Assembly: GCA_030688735.1 (NCBI GenBank)
Contig: JAUYJC010000211.1
Coordinates: 1-44,494, forward strand
Source of the DNA: Deltaproteobacteria bacterium
GTDB taxonomy: Bacteria > Desulfobacterota > Binatia > UBA9968
DNA: 44,494 nucleotides
Direction of reading: 5' to 3'
A program made the translations under genes and the position numbers. The first letter of the stretch is position 1. Each line of letters opens with the position of its first letter. This document shows, one piece after another, positions 1 through 8,428 of the stretch. Below the pieces are notes generated by a model. It did no database searches and was not told the DNA's origin. It saw only the letters and a program-made list of their open reading frames with translations.

Positions 1-1
1 T

Positions 2-139
2 ATTCGTGCGGCGTACGAGACCGGTGCGTACGGTTACCAAGAAATCGCCAAACATTTTAAAGTCCATTTTACGACGGTGGGACGAATTATAAGATCGTCG
101 ACGCAGCGGAAAAACACCCTCAAGCAAGAAGGTAGATAA
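2..139 (+). CDS. C-terminal fragment of a REP-associated tyrosine transposase-like (RAYT/Y1) protein, truncated by window edge
   Basis: Hand translation from nt 2: IRAAYETGAYGYQEIAKHFKVHFTTVGRIIRSSTQRKNTLKQEGR*; resembles the small HTH tail (Y..REIA.HFGVH.STVSRI) common at RAYT C-termini. Confidence 0.5.
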   Translation: MRAAYETGAYGYQEIAKHFKVHFTTVGRIIRSSTQRKNTLKQEGR

Positions 140-197
140 CGGTCAGCGTTGCTACGTTGCTAGACCTGACCCCCACATTGTCTACATCTTGGTCATT

Positions 198-1379
198 TCA
201 AACTAACTTGACTATGAGAGGATTGTAGGAATAGAGCCACGCGTTTCGGTCGGCGCCTTCGTCGCGCTTGGCGAAGGACGCGCGAATTTCATCGACCGTG
301 CGCAGATGAAAGAGCGTCCGGTTGGCGGTGGATTGGTTGACGATGCGTACGGTTCGGTCGACGCGGTTGCGCTGGTAAAGCTGCAACGCATCGGGAATCG
401 AATCGGCCTGGTCCAGCGCCCGCGTCAACACGGCGCCGTCCTCGATCGCCATACAAGCACCCTGAGCGAGATAAGGTAGCGTCGGGTGCACCGCGTCCCC
501 CAAGAGCGTGGCTCGGCGTGTGCTCCAGTTCCTGATCGCGGGCCGATAGTGCAATGACCAGCGGTAGCAGCCGTCCTTATCGGCCGCGTCGATGATCGTC
601 TGCACATCGGCATGCCAGCCTTGGAAGTCCGCCTTGAACCTTTCCCAGGGAAATTTAGCCGTCCACGATTCCTCGGAAACTTCATCGGTCTCCACCAGCC
701 CGACGAAATTCAGCAGGGCGCCGGCGCGCAGGTAGTAGGCCACGACATGCCGGCCGGGGCCCATCCACACCGTCATGACCTGTTCCATGAATTCTTTCGG
801 CAAGCGTTCCACCGGTACGGTAATACGCCAGGCGGCATCGCCCGTGTACGTCGCGGGAACATTTCCGGCGATTTGTTGGCAGATGACGGACTTGAGACCG
901 TCCGCTCCGACCAAAAGGTCGCCCTGGACAATCGAACCGTCGGCAAGGCGCAGCCTGACGTTGTCGCCGCTCTCGTCGAAGCCAATGACCCGGCAGTTCA
1001 GTCGAATGGCGTCGCGCCTGAGCTCAAGCACCTTCGCCGCAAGCAGAGTGTGAACATCGGCGCGGTGAACCTGATAATACGGCGCGCCGTGCAATTGCTC
1101 ATGCTCATCGGACAGCGCAAATCGGTGAATCTCTTCGCCGGTGTCATGAAGGCGGAAGACGTAGGCCCCTGGTCGAACGCCCACCTTGGCTAACGGCGCT
1201 CCGAGCCCGAGATGGTGGAGCACATGGGTCGCGTTGGCGCTTAGCTGGAGACCCGCGCCGACCTCACTCAGCTCGGATGCCTGCTCGAAGATCGTAACAT
1301 CGTGCCCTGCCTGCAAAAGGTTCGCCGCGGCGGTCAATCCCCCGATGCCGGCTCCGGCGATGACGATCTTGTGCCTCAT
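198..1379 (-). CDS. FAD-dependent monooxygenase (salicylate hydroxylase-like)
   Basis: Likely start MRHKIVIAGAGIGGLTAAANLLQAGHDVTIFEQ (GxGxxG Rossmann), GADGLKS and LLGDAVHPTLPYLAQGACMAIEDG motifs. The listed ORF extends upstream to 1496 without support. Confidence 0.9.
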   Translation of the reverse strand: MRHKIVIAGAGIGGLTAAANLLQAGHDVTIFEQASELSEVGAGLQLSANATHVLHHLGLGAPLAKVGVRPGAYVFRLHDTGEEIHRFALSDEHEQLHGAPYYQVHRADVHTLLAAKVLELRRDAIRLNCRVIGFDESGDNVRLRLADGSIVQGDLLVGADGLKSVICQQIAGNVPATYTGDAAWRITVPVERLPKEFMEQVMTVWMGPGRHVVAYYLRAGALLNFVGLVETDEVSEESWTAKFPWERFKADFQGWHADVQTIIDAADKDGCYRWSLHYRPAIRNWSTRRATLLGDAVHPTLPYLAQGACMAIEDGAVLTRALDQADSIPDALQLYQRNRVDRTVRIVNQSTANRTLFHLRTVDEIRASFAKRDEGADRNAWLYSYNPLIVKLV

Positions 1380-1681
1380 CACCCAACACTCCGACCGATA
1401 TTGATTCTTTCCGCCGATAAACTCATTCAAGCTCGCGTCGTGGATACAATAACACGCGAGCCCGCCATGAGTTAACCCCGATCGTACGCGAAACACGCGG
1501 GGTCACCGATTCAACCGGCCATCGCCAAGAAAATCGGCGCTTCGCCAAATCCCGTGGACGAGGGTACACGGCAAGCCTTTTATGAGCTAGTAAATAAATC
1601 GCGCCAAGCACAGACGCAGAAGTAGTCATCGCAGCGCGCGCCCGGGTATACCGGACCGACGGATCCGATTCCGGGGCTGGA

Positions 1682-2707
1682 TCAATCCGCGCTCAGGATT
1701 TCAATCAGGACCGCTTCCGGCTCGGCGCCCCAGCGCCATGGAATCATGATGCTGCCGAGGCCGCGCGATACCACGAGCTGGGAAGAGCGAAAGGCATAGA
1801 CCCCTTCGTCCAGGCAAAAGCGGCTCTGGCGGATGAGCGGGCCGCCGTTGGCAAAGCGAATCTGACCGCCGTGGGTGTGGCCCGAGAGCGTCAGCGGCAC
1901 GCCGCACGCTTCGGCTTCGTAGAAATGATCGGGGTTGTGCGCGAGCAGAAGATGCGGCGCGCCGTGGTTCGACGTTAACCCCGACCAATCCGGTTTGCCC
2001 ATAATGAGATCGTCGATGCCGCCGAGCACGAAGCTGGCGCCGCCGTGGGCGATTTTTACCGACTCATTTTTTAGCGTCTTTATATTCACCGACAGCAAGC
2101 CTTGGCGTATCTCTTCCGGGTCTCCGCCGAAGTAGTCGTGATTGCCGAAACAAAACCAGGCGCCGAGCGGCGCTGCCGACAGCGGCGCTAGCGTACTGAG
2201 AACCTGCTTCGCCTCCCTGACGTGGCCGCTGACGAGATCGCCGCCCACGGCCACCAGGTCGGGCCGCAGGTTCATTAAAGAATCAACGATCGCGGACAAC
2301 AGTTCGGGTCTGAGAAAAATGCCGGCATGGATATCTGAGATATAAAGCACTCGCAGCGGCGCAACTCCCTTCGGCCAGCCGACGGGTGACAACGTGCTCT
2401 CGGCCAGACCGAAGCGTCTTTCCAGAAGCCAGCTGTAGGGGTTCCAGAGCTTGGAAAGGTGTGGATACAAGAAACGCGATATGAGGATATCCAAGTTGCG
2501 TTCGATTACTTTTACCAGTCCTTTGTTGGGATTAAGCCACCGGTGTTCCTTGCCCGTCACGACTCGTGGCGGCGCGAGTCGGCGCCTTTTTGGAATTACG
2601 GGTTGGATTTTGCCGGCTGAGACCAGCCCCGGTACGCTAATAACGTCCAATCGGACAGCTGTGTTTATCTCGCTTTCCCGTATTCGGTCGGGATCATAAG
2701 GGGTCAT
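1682..2707 (-). CDS. Metallophosphoesterase (calcineurin-like, YkuE-type)
   Basis: YISDIHAG, GGDLVSG, FGNHDYF and LSGHTHGGQI metallophosphoesterase signatures. Confidence 0.9.
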   Translation of the reverse strand: MTPYDPDRIRESEINTAVRLDVISVPGLVSAGKIQPVIPKRRRLAPPRVVTGKEHRWLNPNKGLVKVIERNLDILISRFLYPHLSKLWNPYSWLLERRFGLAESTLSPVGWPKGVAPLRVLYISDIHAGIFLRPELLSAIVDSLMNLRPDLVAVGGDLVSGHVREAKQVLSTLAPLSAAPLGAWFCFGNHDYFGGDPEEIRQGLLSVNIKTLKNESVKIAHGGASFVLGGIDDLIMGKPDWSGLTSNHGAPHLLLAHNPDHFYEAEACGVPLTLSGHTHGGQIRFANGGPLIRQSRFCLDEGVYAFRSSQLVVSRGLGSIMIPWRWGAEPEAVLIEILSAD

Positions 2708-2819
2708 AAGATAATATTTTGCCCCATCGGCTCCGGCGCGGCAATAGCGAACTCACCGGCCGGTAGCGCGCACGGTGGCAAGACGGCCAATGCAAAAGTA
2801 ATTGGGGCAATGATGCCGC

Positions 2820-3826
2820 TCAGCGCCCGGGGGGCATTCCCAGCTCTTGCTGGGCGCGGCGCAAGTAGCTCATGTCGAGGTATTTTTCCGGCGCGGGATA
2901 GGGGCGGCTTTTGAACAACCGGTCGCCCATCAAATCGATGAGCCGCTGAAACCCTTCGCGATTCACCGAGCCGTCGCGGCTGATGATGCCCTGAGCGAGA
3001 TATTCCTCGACGGTGGGGCGGGTGTACTTAAGCTGAATTCCGGTGCGCTTGGTCACCAGGTCCGCGGCTTCTTCCTTATGGGTGTGCGCCCACTGCATCG
3101 CCCGCACCATCGCTTTCAAATAGCGCACGGTGAGCTGGCTGTTGGTCTCGGCCCAGCGGCCGTCGACGATCAGGCTGTGAAATTGCAAGTTCGGTATGTA
3201 ATCTTGCAAGCGCGCGATTTCGGGAAAACCAAGCTCCCGCGACCGAGGCAGATCGCCGCCCAGGATCATCGTCGCCGAGGTGTTGCAGCCTTTGGGCTCG
3301 CCAGCCGCTGCACGGTGGGGCCGTTCTGGATGATTGTGTAATCGCGATTGAGCTCAAGACCCTGGGTTTTGAGCATCTCACGCAAAAATATCGTGCTGCC
3401 GGAAACCAAACTCACCACGCCGAGGGTCGTGCCATTAAGCTCTTTGATCGTTTTGTACTTCGGACATCCGACCAACGTGTAGGCGGCGATGGGCACGGTG
3501 CCGCCGATGATTTTTAACGCGGCGCCGCGCTCGACCGCGTTGATCGCCGCGGAGGGATCGACGATGGCGACATGCACCTGGCCGGCGATGAGCGCCTGGA
3601 CCAGCGTATCGGTCGAGCCGATCAAGACGACGTCGCCCTGAATGCCTTCTTGCGCGAAGAAACCTTTGTCCGTGGCGGCGTAGTTCGGCAGTTGCTCGAC
3701 TGTGCGCGAGACGTTGCCGATGATCACCCTGTCCGCAGCATGGGCCGACGAAGGGCACACGAGGGCCAAGATGCCGGTCAACAACATTCCGGTTAATTTC
3801 AACGGCGCATTAAGTTTCATGATCAT
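2820..3826 (-). pseudogene. ABC transporter substrate-binding protein (NMT1/THI5/SsuA-like), split by a frameshift
   Basis: ORF 3266..3826 (signal peptide plus N-lobe, PNYAATDKGFFAQEGI) and ORF 2820..3269 (C-lobe, KGCNTSATMILGGDLPRSRELGF...) join into one protein if one base is added near 3295-3300. Confidence 0.75.
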
Positions 3827-3835
3827 CCTCCCGAA

Positions 3836-4705
3836 TTACGGTTTCTGATAGTAGTTGGCGTAGTAGTAGTCGGCGATCTCCGCGCCGGTGGTTTTCCAGA
3901 CGCCGTCGTGGGCGCAGATGTAGTCGAGGGCTTGATCTAGATACTTTATGCGGAAGGCCAGGCCGATGACGAACGGATGGAGCGGCAGGGTCATCACCCG
4001 CCCTTGCGTCGCCCCCTCGGCGTACAAGGTATCGAACTGGTCGCACACCATTTGCAGCCAGTCTTTCGGCGTGTGGCCGCCTTGAAAGATGACGCGAATG
4101 TCGTTGAGCCCTTGCTGATAGGGAATCGCGATCATCCGCCCCGACTTGACGCGCATGGCGCAGGGCTGATCGTCGAATCCCCAGTCGCAGACGTAATCGA
4201 ACCCCTCGGCGGCGAGGTGGTCCAGCGTGTGCGGGCTTTCGTCGCCGCCGCCGGGACCGAGCCAGCCGCGCGGCACCTTGCCGGTCGCCGCCGCGATGGT
4301 GTCTTTGATCTGCTTGACCACGGCCCGCTCCTGGTCCGTGGGATATTGATTCATCCGAATGTTGTTGGTCACGCCGTGCCCGAGCCACTCCCAGTTGCGT
4401 TGGTTGCCTTCCTCGATGATCGCCGGATGGTGCGCGCATACGTCGGAGTTAAGCAGCACCGTGGCGCGTATGCCATGTTTGTCCAGCACGTCCATCATGC
4501 GAAAGACACCGATGCGTGAGCCGTAATCGCGCAGCGCGTAACCCGTGACATCCGGCAACTGAGAGCCGGGCGCGCCGGGGATCACTTTGTCGATGTGAAA
4601 GAATTCAATATTGGGCGCCACCATCAAGGCGATGCGCGCGTTATTCGGCCACTTGAACGATTTGCGCCGGATGATCGGCGTGTAATCATAACGATCGGTC
4701 TGCAT
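3836..4705 (-). CDS. Polysaccharide deacetylase family protein
   Basis: Start MQTDRYDYTPIIRRKSFKWPNNARIALMVAPNIEFF; ATVLLNSDVCAHHPAIIEE, GWLGPGGGDESPHTLDHLAAEGFDYVCDW typical of PuuE/chitooligosaccharide deacetylase-like proteins. Confidence 0.85.
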   Translation of the reverse strand: MQTDRYDYTPIIRRKSFKWPNNARIALMVAPNIEFFHIDKVIPGAPGSQLPDVTGYALRDYGSRIGVFRMMDVLDKHGIRATVLLNSDVCAHHPAIIEEGNQRNWEWLGHGVTNNIRMNQYPTDQERAVVKQIKDTIAAATGKVPRGWLGPGGGDESPHTLDHLAAEGFDYVCDWGFDDQPCAMRVKSGRMIAIPYQQGLNDIRVIFQGGHTPKDWLQMVCDQFDTLYAEGATQGRVMTLPLHPFVIGLAFRIKYLDQALDYICAHDGVWKTTGAEIADYYYANYYQKP

Positions 4706-5063
4706 CTCGGCGCTCCTGTCGTTTGGCTTTAGGTAATCCGACACTATGACAGTCGCGATCGCGGCGTCAAGGTTCGCCTTGGCGCCGCAGAATAGCGGGT
4801 GAAAGGTGGGGTTCCAGACGGCGATAACGCTCGCGCTCACCCGCGACCGTTCGGCGACAGCGTGCGGTCGCCGGGTGCAGCGCGTTGTTATGCAGCGGGC
4901 CAAGGAATCGCGGCACTCCGGCGATCGGCTGAGGATAGCACTTCGGACTCTTCGTGGAATCGTGAGGGCAAAGACCATACAAGGAATCCGGCAGGCGACC
5001 GCCAGGCTTGCGGTAGGGAATCAGAACTCCTATCCTCAATCAGTGAACGGAAGCGGAACAGCC

Positions 5064-5801
5064 ATGCGCGCCTATCTCGTGCGAGTCGCAGTGGACCAGA
5101 CGTTCGGAGGGTGGAACTCACCCGTGGACCCGGAGACCAACGAGTTCGTGTACGTCCCCATCCCCGAGCAAAGGGCCATGCGGGCCGCGCTCGCGACACC
5201 GTACAGTCTGGTCCAGCCCGCCTTGGCTCGGTTCACGGACACACATCCCGCAGCGCGGTCTCGGTCCGTTCAACTCCCGTCGGATCTAACCTCGGCAAAC
5301 ATGCACCTCGACCCGGATTTTGAACACCTCACCTACGGTGACAATGGCGTGCGGCGGGGCAAGGGGCTGGCCGGTCTCGGCCGCCGCGATATCGTCGTCT
5401 TCTACAGCGGCCTCAGGCCGGTGGCTGCTTGCCAGCACCGTCTCGTCTACGCGCTCGTCGGTCTGTACCGGGTGCGCGAGGTGGTGCGCCTCGAGTCGGT
5501 CGCCGCGCCTCGGTGGTCCGAAAACGCCCATACGCGCTGCATCAAGCACGTGGGGAGCGACGTCATCGTGCGGGCCGAGCGCGGTTCCAGCGGCCGGCTA
5601 CGGCGGTGCATTCCGATCGGCGAGTTTCGCGACGGAGCCTACCGGCTGACTCACAGGATCCTGGAGGCTTGGGGAGGACTCTCCTGCCGCGACGGCTACC
5701 TTCAGCGAAGCGCCGTCCCACCCAGCCTCCTCGACCCGCGGCGATTCATCAATTGGTTCGAACGGCAGGGCGCGGAGCTGGTCAACGTGAACAACCTTTG
5801 A
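5064..5801 (+). CDS. Nmad3-like (nucleotide modification associated domain) protein
   Basis: Likely start MRAYLVRVAVDQTFGGWNSPVDPETNEFVYVPIPE; HLDPDFEHLTYGD and GLGRRDIVVFYSGLRPV resemble the Nmad3-type family. Recognition from memory, not searched. Confidence 0.55.
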   Translation: MRAYLVRVAVDQTFGGWNSPVDPETNEFVYVPIPEQRAMRAALATPYSLVQPALARFTDTHPAARSRSVQLPSDLTSANMHLDPDFEHLTYGDNGVRRGKGLAGLGRRDIVVFYSGLRPVAACQHRLVYALVGLYRVREVVRLESVAAPRWSENAHTRCIKHVGSDVIVRAERGSSGRLRRCIPIGEFRDGAYRLTHRILEAWGGLSCRDGYLQRSAVPPSLLDPRRFINWFERQGAELVNVNNL

Positions 5802-6276
5802 TCGCCTTCGCAGACGGAGTCCGGGGCACGCACTTCTTCGAAGTTGTCACGCGGCCAGCACCACCGGCGGAAGATGGTGGAGCGTCCTTCGCCAGGGCGA
5901 GGATGTTCCCTACTTCTCCCACTTCTCCTCGGTCGAGGCTGTTCATGACTTTGCGCACGTTCTTCGAGTACATCCTGTTGGCGAGCTTCGGGGCCAGTTC
6001 AGGGAAACTCGGCCCATCGCACTCGAACAAGAGGAAATGGTCAAAGGTGACGATCAGCCCGGGCTTGCCGGCCTCTGCCCTCTTGTGCGGCCCGATACCG
6101 ATCCAGTTCACCTTGCGGGCCAGCCCGTGCGACTCGGGTTCGGCGCTGATGCCACCCACGCCAATGACCGCCTCGAAACCCCACGTTCGGACTGAGCGCA
6201 TGCAGTCGTGAATGCCGAACCGCCCCTTTTTATCCGGATCGCCTGTGTGGGTTCGCTTGTAGATGAGCGTGCGCAT
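5782..6276 (-). CDS. Conserved protein, possibly Nmad-related
   Basis: MRTLIYKRTHTGDPDKKGRFGIHDCMRSVRTWGFEAVIGVGGISAEP...KVNWIGIGPHKR; coherent globular protein, 3' end overlaps the convergent 5064..5801 gene by 20 bp. Confidence 0.6.
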   Translation of the reverse strand: MRTLIYKRTHTGDPDKKGRFGIHDCMRSVRTWGFEAVIGVGGISAEPESHGLARKVNWIGIGPHKRAEAGKPGLIVTFDHFLLFECDGPSFPELAPKLANRMYSKNVRKVMNSLDRGEVGEVGNILALAKDAPPSSAGGAGRVTTSKKCVPRTPSAKAIKGCSR

Positions 6277-6366
6277 GACCTGGCCCCCTTTAGCCTCACC
6301 GAAAAGACCGCCGCCGGGATCGCGGCGAGCAAGATGCCGTGCCCTCGTCCATAGCTTTCAGCACCT

Positions 6367-6438
6367 GCATAACGCGCGCAGTGAGCAGCCGCGGCGAGCG
6401 GATGCGAGCCAACGGGCTACTCCATTGCGAAGTTAGAC
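6367..6438 (-). repeat. Putative integron attC recombination site
   Basis: On the minus strand: GTCTAAC (RYYYAAC) ... GTTATGC (variant GTTRRRY), 72 nt apart, with imperfect inverted arms CGCAATGGAGTAGCC / GGCTGCTCACTGCG that leave an extra unpaired G; overlaps the TAA stop of the 6433..6981 gene. Confidence 0.5.
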
Positions 6439-6981
6439 GTTTGGCACATCGCCCCACACCTGCTGCTCGCTCAGCGGAATGACCTCGACGTCAGGAAATC
6501 GCTCAAGGCGAAGCGGCTTGCAGTCCTCCCCGGGGCAGTAAAAGAACACGTACTTGTGCGTCGCGTCGGTTTCCGCAACCTTCGCCACGTCCTTGACGAG
6601 TTTACGGTTGTTCGTGCGATGGACCGCGGCGAAGACCTCGGCTGCCACACTCTGAGATGCTGATTCGAGGTCGCTCCCAGCGGAGGTGCCGAGATTGAGG
6701 CTGATAGGAGCGGAGCCGGGATGGCGGATGAGGATCTGCTCGGCGGCGGCGAGGGATACCAGATAGGTGAAGGTCTGGTTTACTTGCTCGATCAGGTTGA
6801 GACGCCGATTTTCGATAGGGTGATACCCGAGTTCATGAAACTTCATGCGGACGAAAGCTTCGATCGGTGCTGTTGAACCGGCAAGGTGGGCTATGGCCTT
6901 CGCGGCGTTGGTCGTGGCGGCCGCAATGGTCTTTCGCAGTTGCTCGATCTGCCCGCGATCGTGGATGGTGTGAGATGGCAT
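6433..6981 (-). CDS. Hypothetical protein (possible PD-(D/E)XK-like core)
   Basis: 182 aa, stop overlaps attC-like site; segment GSDLESASQSVAAEVFAAVHRTNNRKLVKDVAKVAETDATHKYVFFYCP. Confidence 0.7.
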   Translation of the reverse strand: MPSHTIHDRGQIEQLRKTIAAATTNAAKAIAHLAGSTAPIEAFVRMKFHELGYHPIENRRLNLIEQVNQTFTYLVSLAAAEQILIRHPGSAPISLNLGTSAGSDLESASQSVAAEVFAAVHRTNNRKLVKDVAKVAETDATHKYVFFYCPGEDCKPLRLERFPDVEVIPLSEQQVWGDVPNV

Positions 6982-7002
6982 TAAGGTCTCCAGACGTCTG
7001 AA

Positions 7003-7491
7003 TTAAGCCGAGTCGCGAGCGGCTTCGGCTTGAATGAATAGTTGGCCCGATACCTTCTTGATCTGTGATGGCCATGCCCCCGGGCAGTTCATGCCCTTAA
7101 AGTAGACGCGACCGTTGGAGCCTATCGACGAGACAATAAACCTCTGACGGGGATCAGTAGCAATGCCGTCAATTTCAAAGTCCTCTAGCAAAGCAACCTC
7201 ATCTCCCGGCTTTAGATTCAAAGCCTGAAGGGCATGTCGGTTGTCTTGCGATAACTTGTCTCCGATCCGCGCGCTAGCAACCCTAATAGTGTCCTTTGAA
7301 ACTTTAATGCCAATCTCTTCCGCAAACTTCCTCTGACGAGCAGTGGATCTCTTGGGTGGGAGTTGGCCTATCGCTGTCGCAACGGCATCATGAATTCGAG
7401 CAGCTGCTACGTCATGAGTATCATCTGATACGTCGATGCCAAGTTTTGCTGCGATATTCTTTTGGGCGCTTGAGGAGCGAGATTTCCGCAC
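7003..7491 (-). CDS. Hypothetical protein with two tandem small helical motifs and a C-terminal beta-rich domain
   Basis: Internal repeat: QKNIAAKLGIDVSDDTHDVAAARIHDAV / QRKFAEEIGIKVSKDTIRVASARIGDKL. Confidence 0.7.
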   Translation of the reverse strand: MRKSRSSSAQKNIAAKLGIDVSDDTHDVAAARIHDAVATAIGQLPPKRSTARQRKFAEEIGIKVSKDTIRVASARIGDKLSQDNRHALQALNLKPGDEVALLEDFEIDGIATDPRQRFIVSSIGSNGRVYFKGMNCPGAWPSQIKKVSGQLFIQAEAARDSA

Positions 7492-7819
7492 GACAATTCT
7501 CCGTGTGACGGGCTAACGACCGAGTTGACCGGGGTTCCGGGGACATAATACTAATTTTCAGGAAGCCCCTTCGGCCGAGGTCCTCGCTTTCCTAAGCTGA
7601 GCTGCCGTCCCGTCGGCATATGCGCTACGATCGCTGTCGCTGCTGAAGATGGGGTTGATCGTACGCCCCTCTGGGTTACATGATTTGGATAATCAGGCAC
7701 CACGAGTCTGGAAATCCGAGCCATGGACGAAGCGTATTAGATTGCCTGCGAAGCCGTCAAGAAGAATTTGGTAGTGTGTCCCTGGTATTCCACCATCCCC
7801 GAAGGAGACACTTACGCCC

Positions 7820-7851
7820 AAAAAAAACGGGCTCCGATGTTCTCGGAGCCC
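7820..7851 (-). terminator. Intrinsic (Rho-independent) terminator, minus strand
   Basis: 9-bp perfect stem GGGCTCCGA-gaaca-TCGGAGCCC followed by G and 8 T on the minus strand. Confidence 0.75.
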
Positions 7852-8428
7852 ACCTTCGGTGCACAACTGATTTTTGACCACTCCGCTGTCTTTCGGCTAA
7901 CCAGCTTTCCCATGCTGCGCGCGACTCGTTTCGAGTCCGCTTGTGTTTAGCCCCGTCATTTTTTCGCCGCAGCGATTTTCCTGTGCTCAGGATTGGAGTC
8001 GGGGCGTAACAACCAGCAATTCCCTACCAAGCTGCTCCGCCTGCGGACAGGGAGTGTGTTTTTAACTGGTCCGGTGGAGTGTCACCACCCATCAATTGCA
8101 CCTCCTGCGCGCAAAAACGAGCAATGGCCGTGCCAGTTGATCGGGTCGCGATTTTACTAAAACTTTTTCCACCGGCATGAAAACTTCCGGACAATTCTGT
8201 TGCAATTTCTAAGAACGCACGCCAAAAAATTCTCGATCTTCAGAACAAGCGGGGCCGCACACCGACTTCTTTTGTGCTTTGATTAATAGCGTGTTGAAGA
8301 ACTTTTTATTCCTAAAAGCCAAGTGGCGATCAGGTTCTAGATGCGGGCAACCAAATTAGGCGATTCTTTTCAACGCCTCGTTCAGCCAGTTCTTGAAACG
8401 ACTCGATAAAGGCAAGACCGGAATTCCC

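Larger units (their letters stand above)
6373..7516 (-). mobile_element. Putative integron gene cassette (two ORFs plus attC)
   Basis: Bounded by minus-strand G^TTAGCC (7511-7517) and G^TTATGC (6367-6373). A circularised cassette would pair GTCTAAC with GTTAGCC (6/7 complementary). No integrase in window. Confidence 0.4.

Noticed and set aside
612-1193. 193 aa + strand ORF
   Set aside because: Antisense to the well-supported FAD monooxygenase; composition typical of a high-GC shadow ORF.
4806-5063. N-terminal extension of the 331 aa ORF (MGFQTAITLALTRDRS...)
   Set aside because: Arg-rich, unlike the coherent MRAYLVRVAVDQ start at 5064; treated as upstream non-coding.
5429-6211. 260 aa + strand ORF
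   Set aside because: Overlaps two better-supported genes in other frames; low-complexity Arg/Pro-rich translation.
7693-7950. Small ORFs (62 aa -, 60 aa +) and possible tmRNA/6S RNA
   Set aside because: No recognisable protein motif. I looked for tmRNA, 6S, SRP and RNase P signatures in the minus strand and found none I could support.
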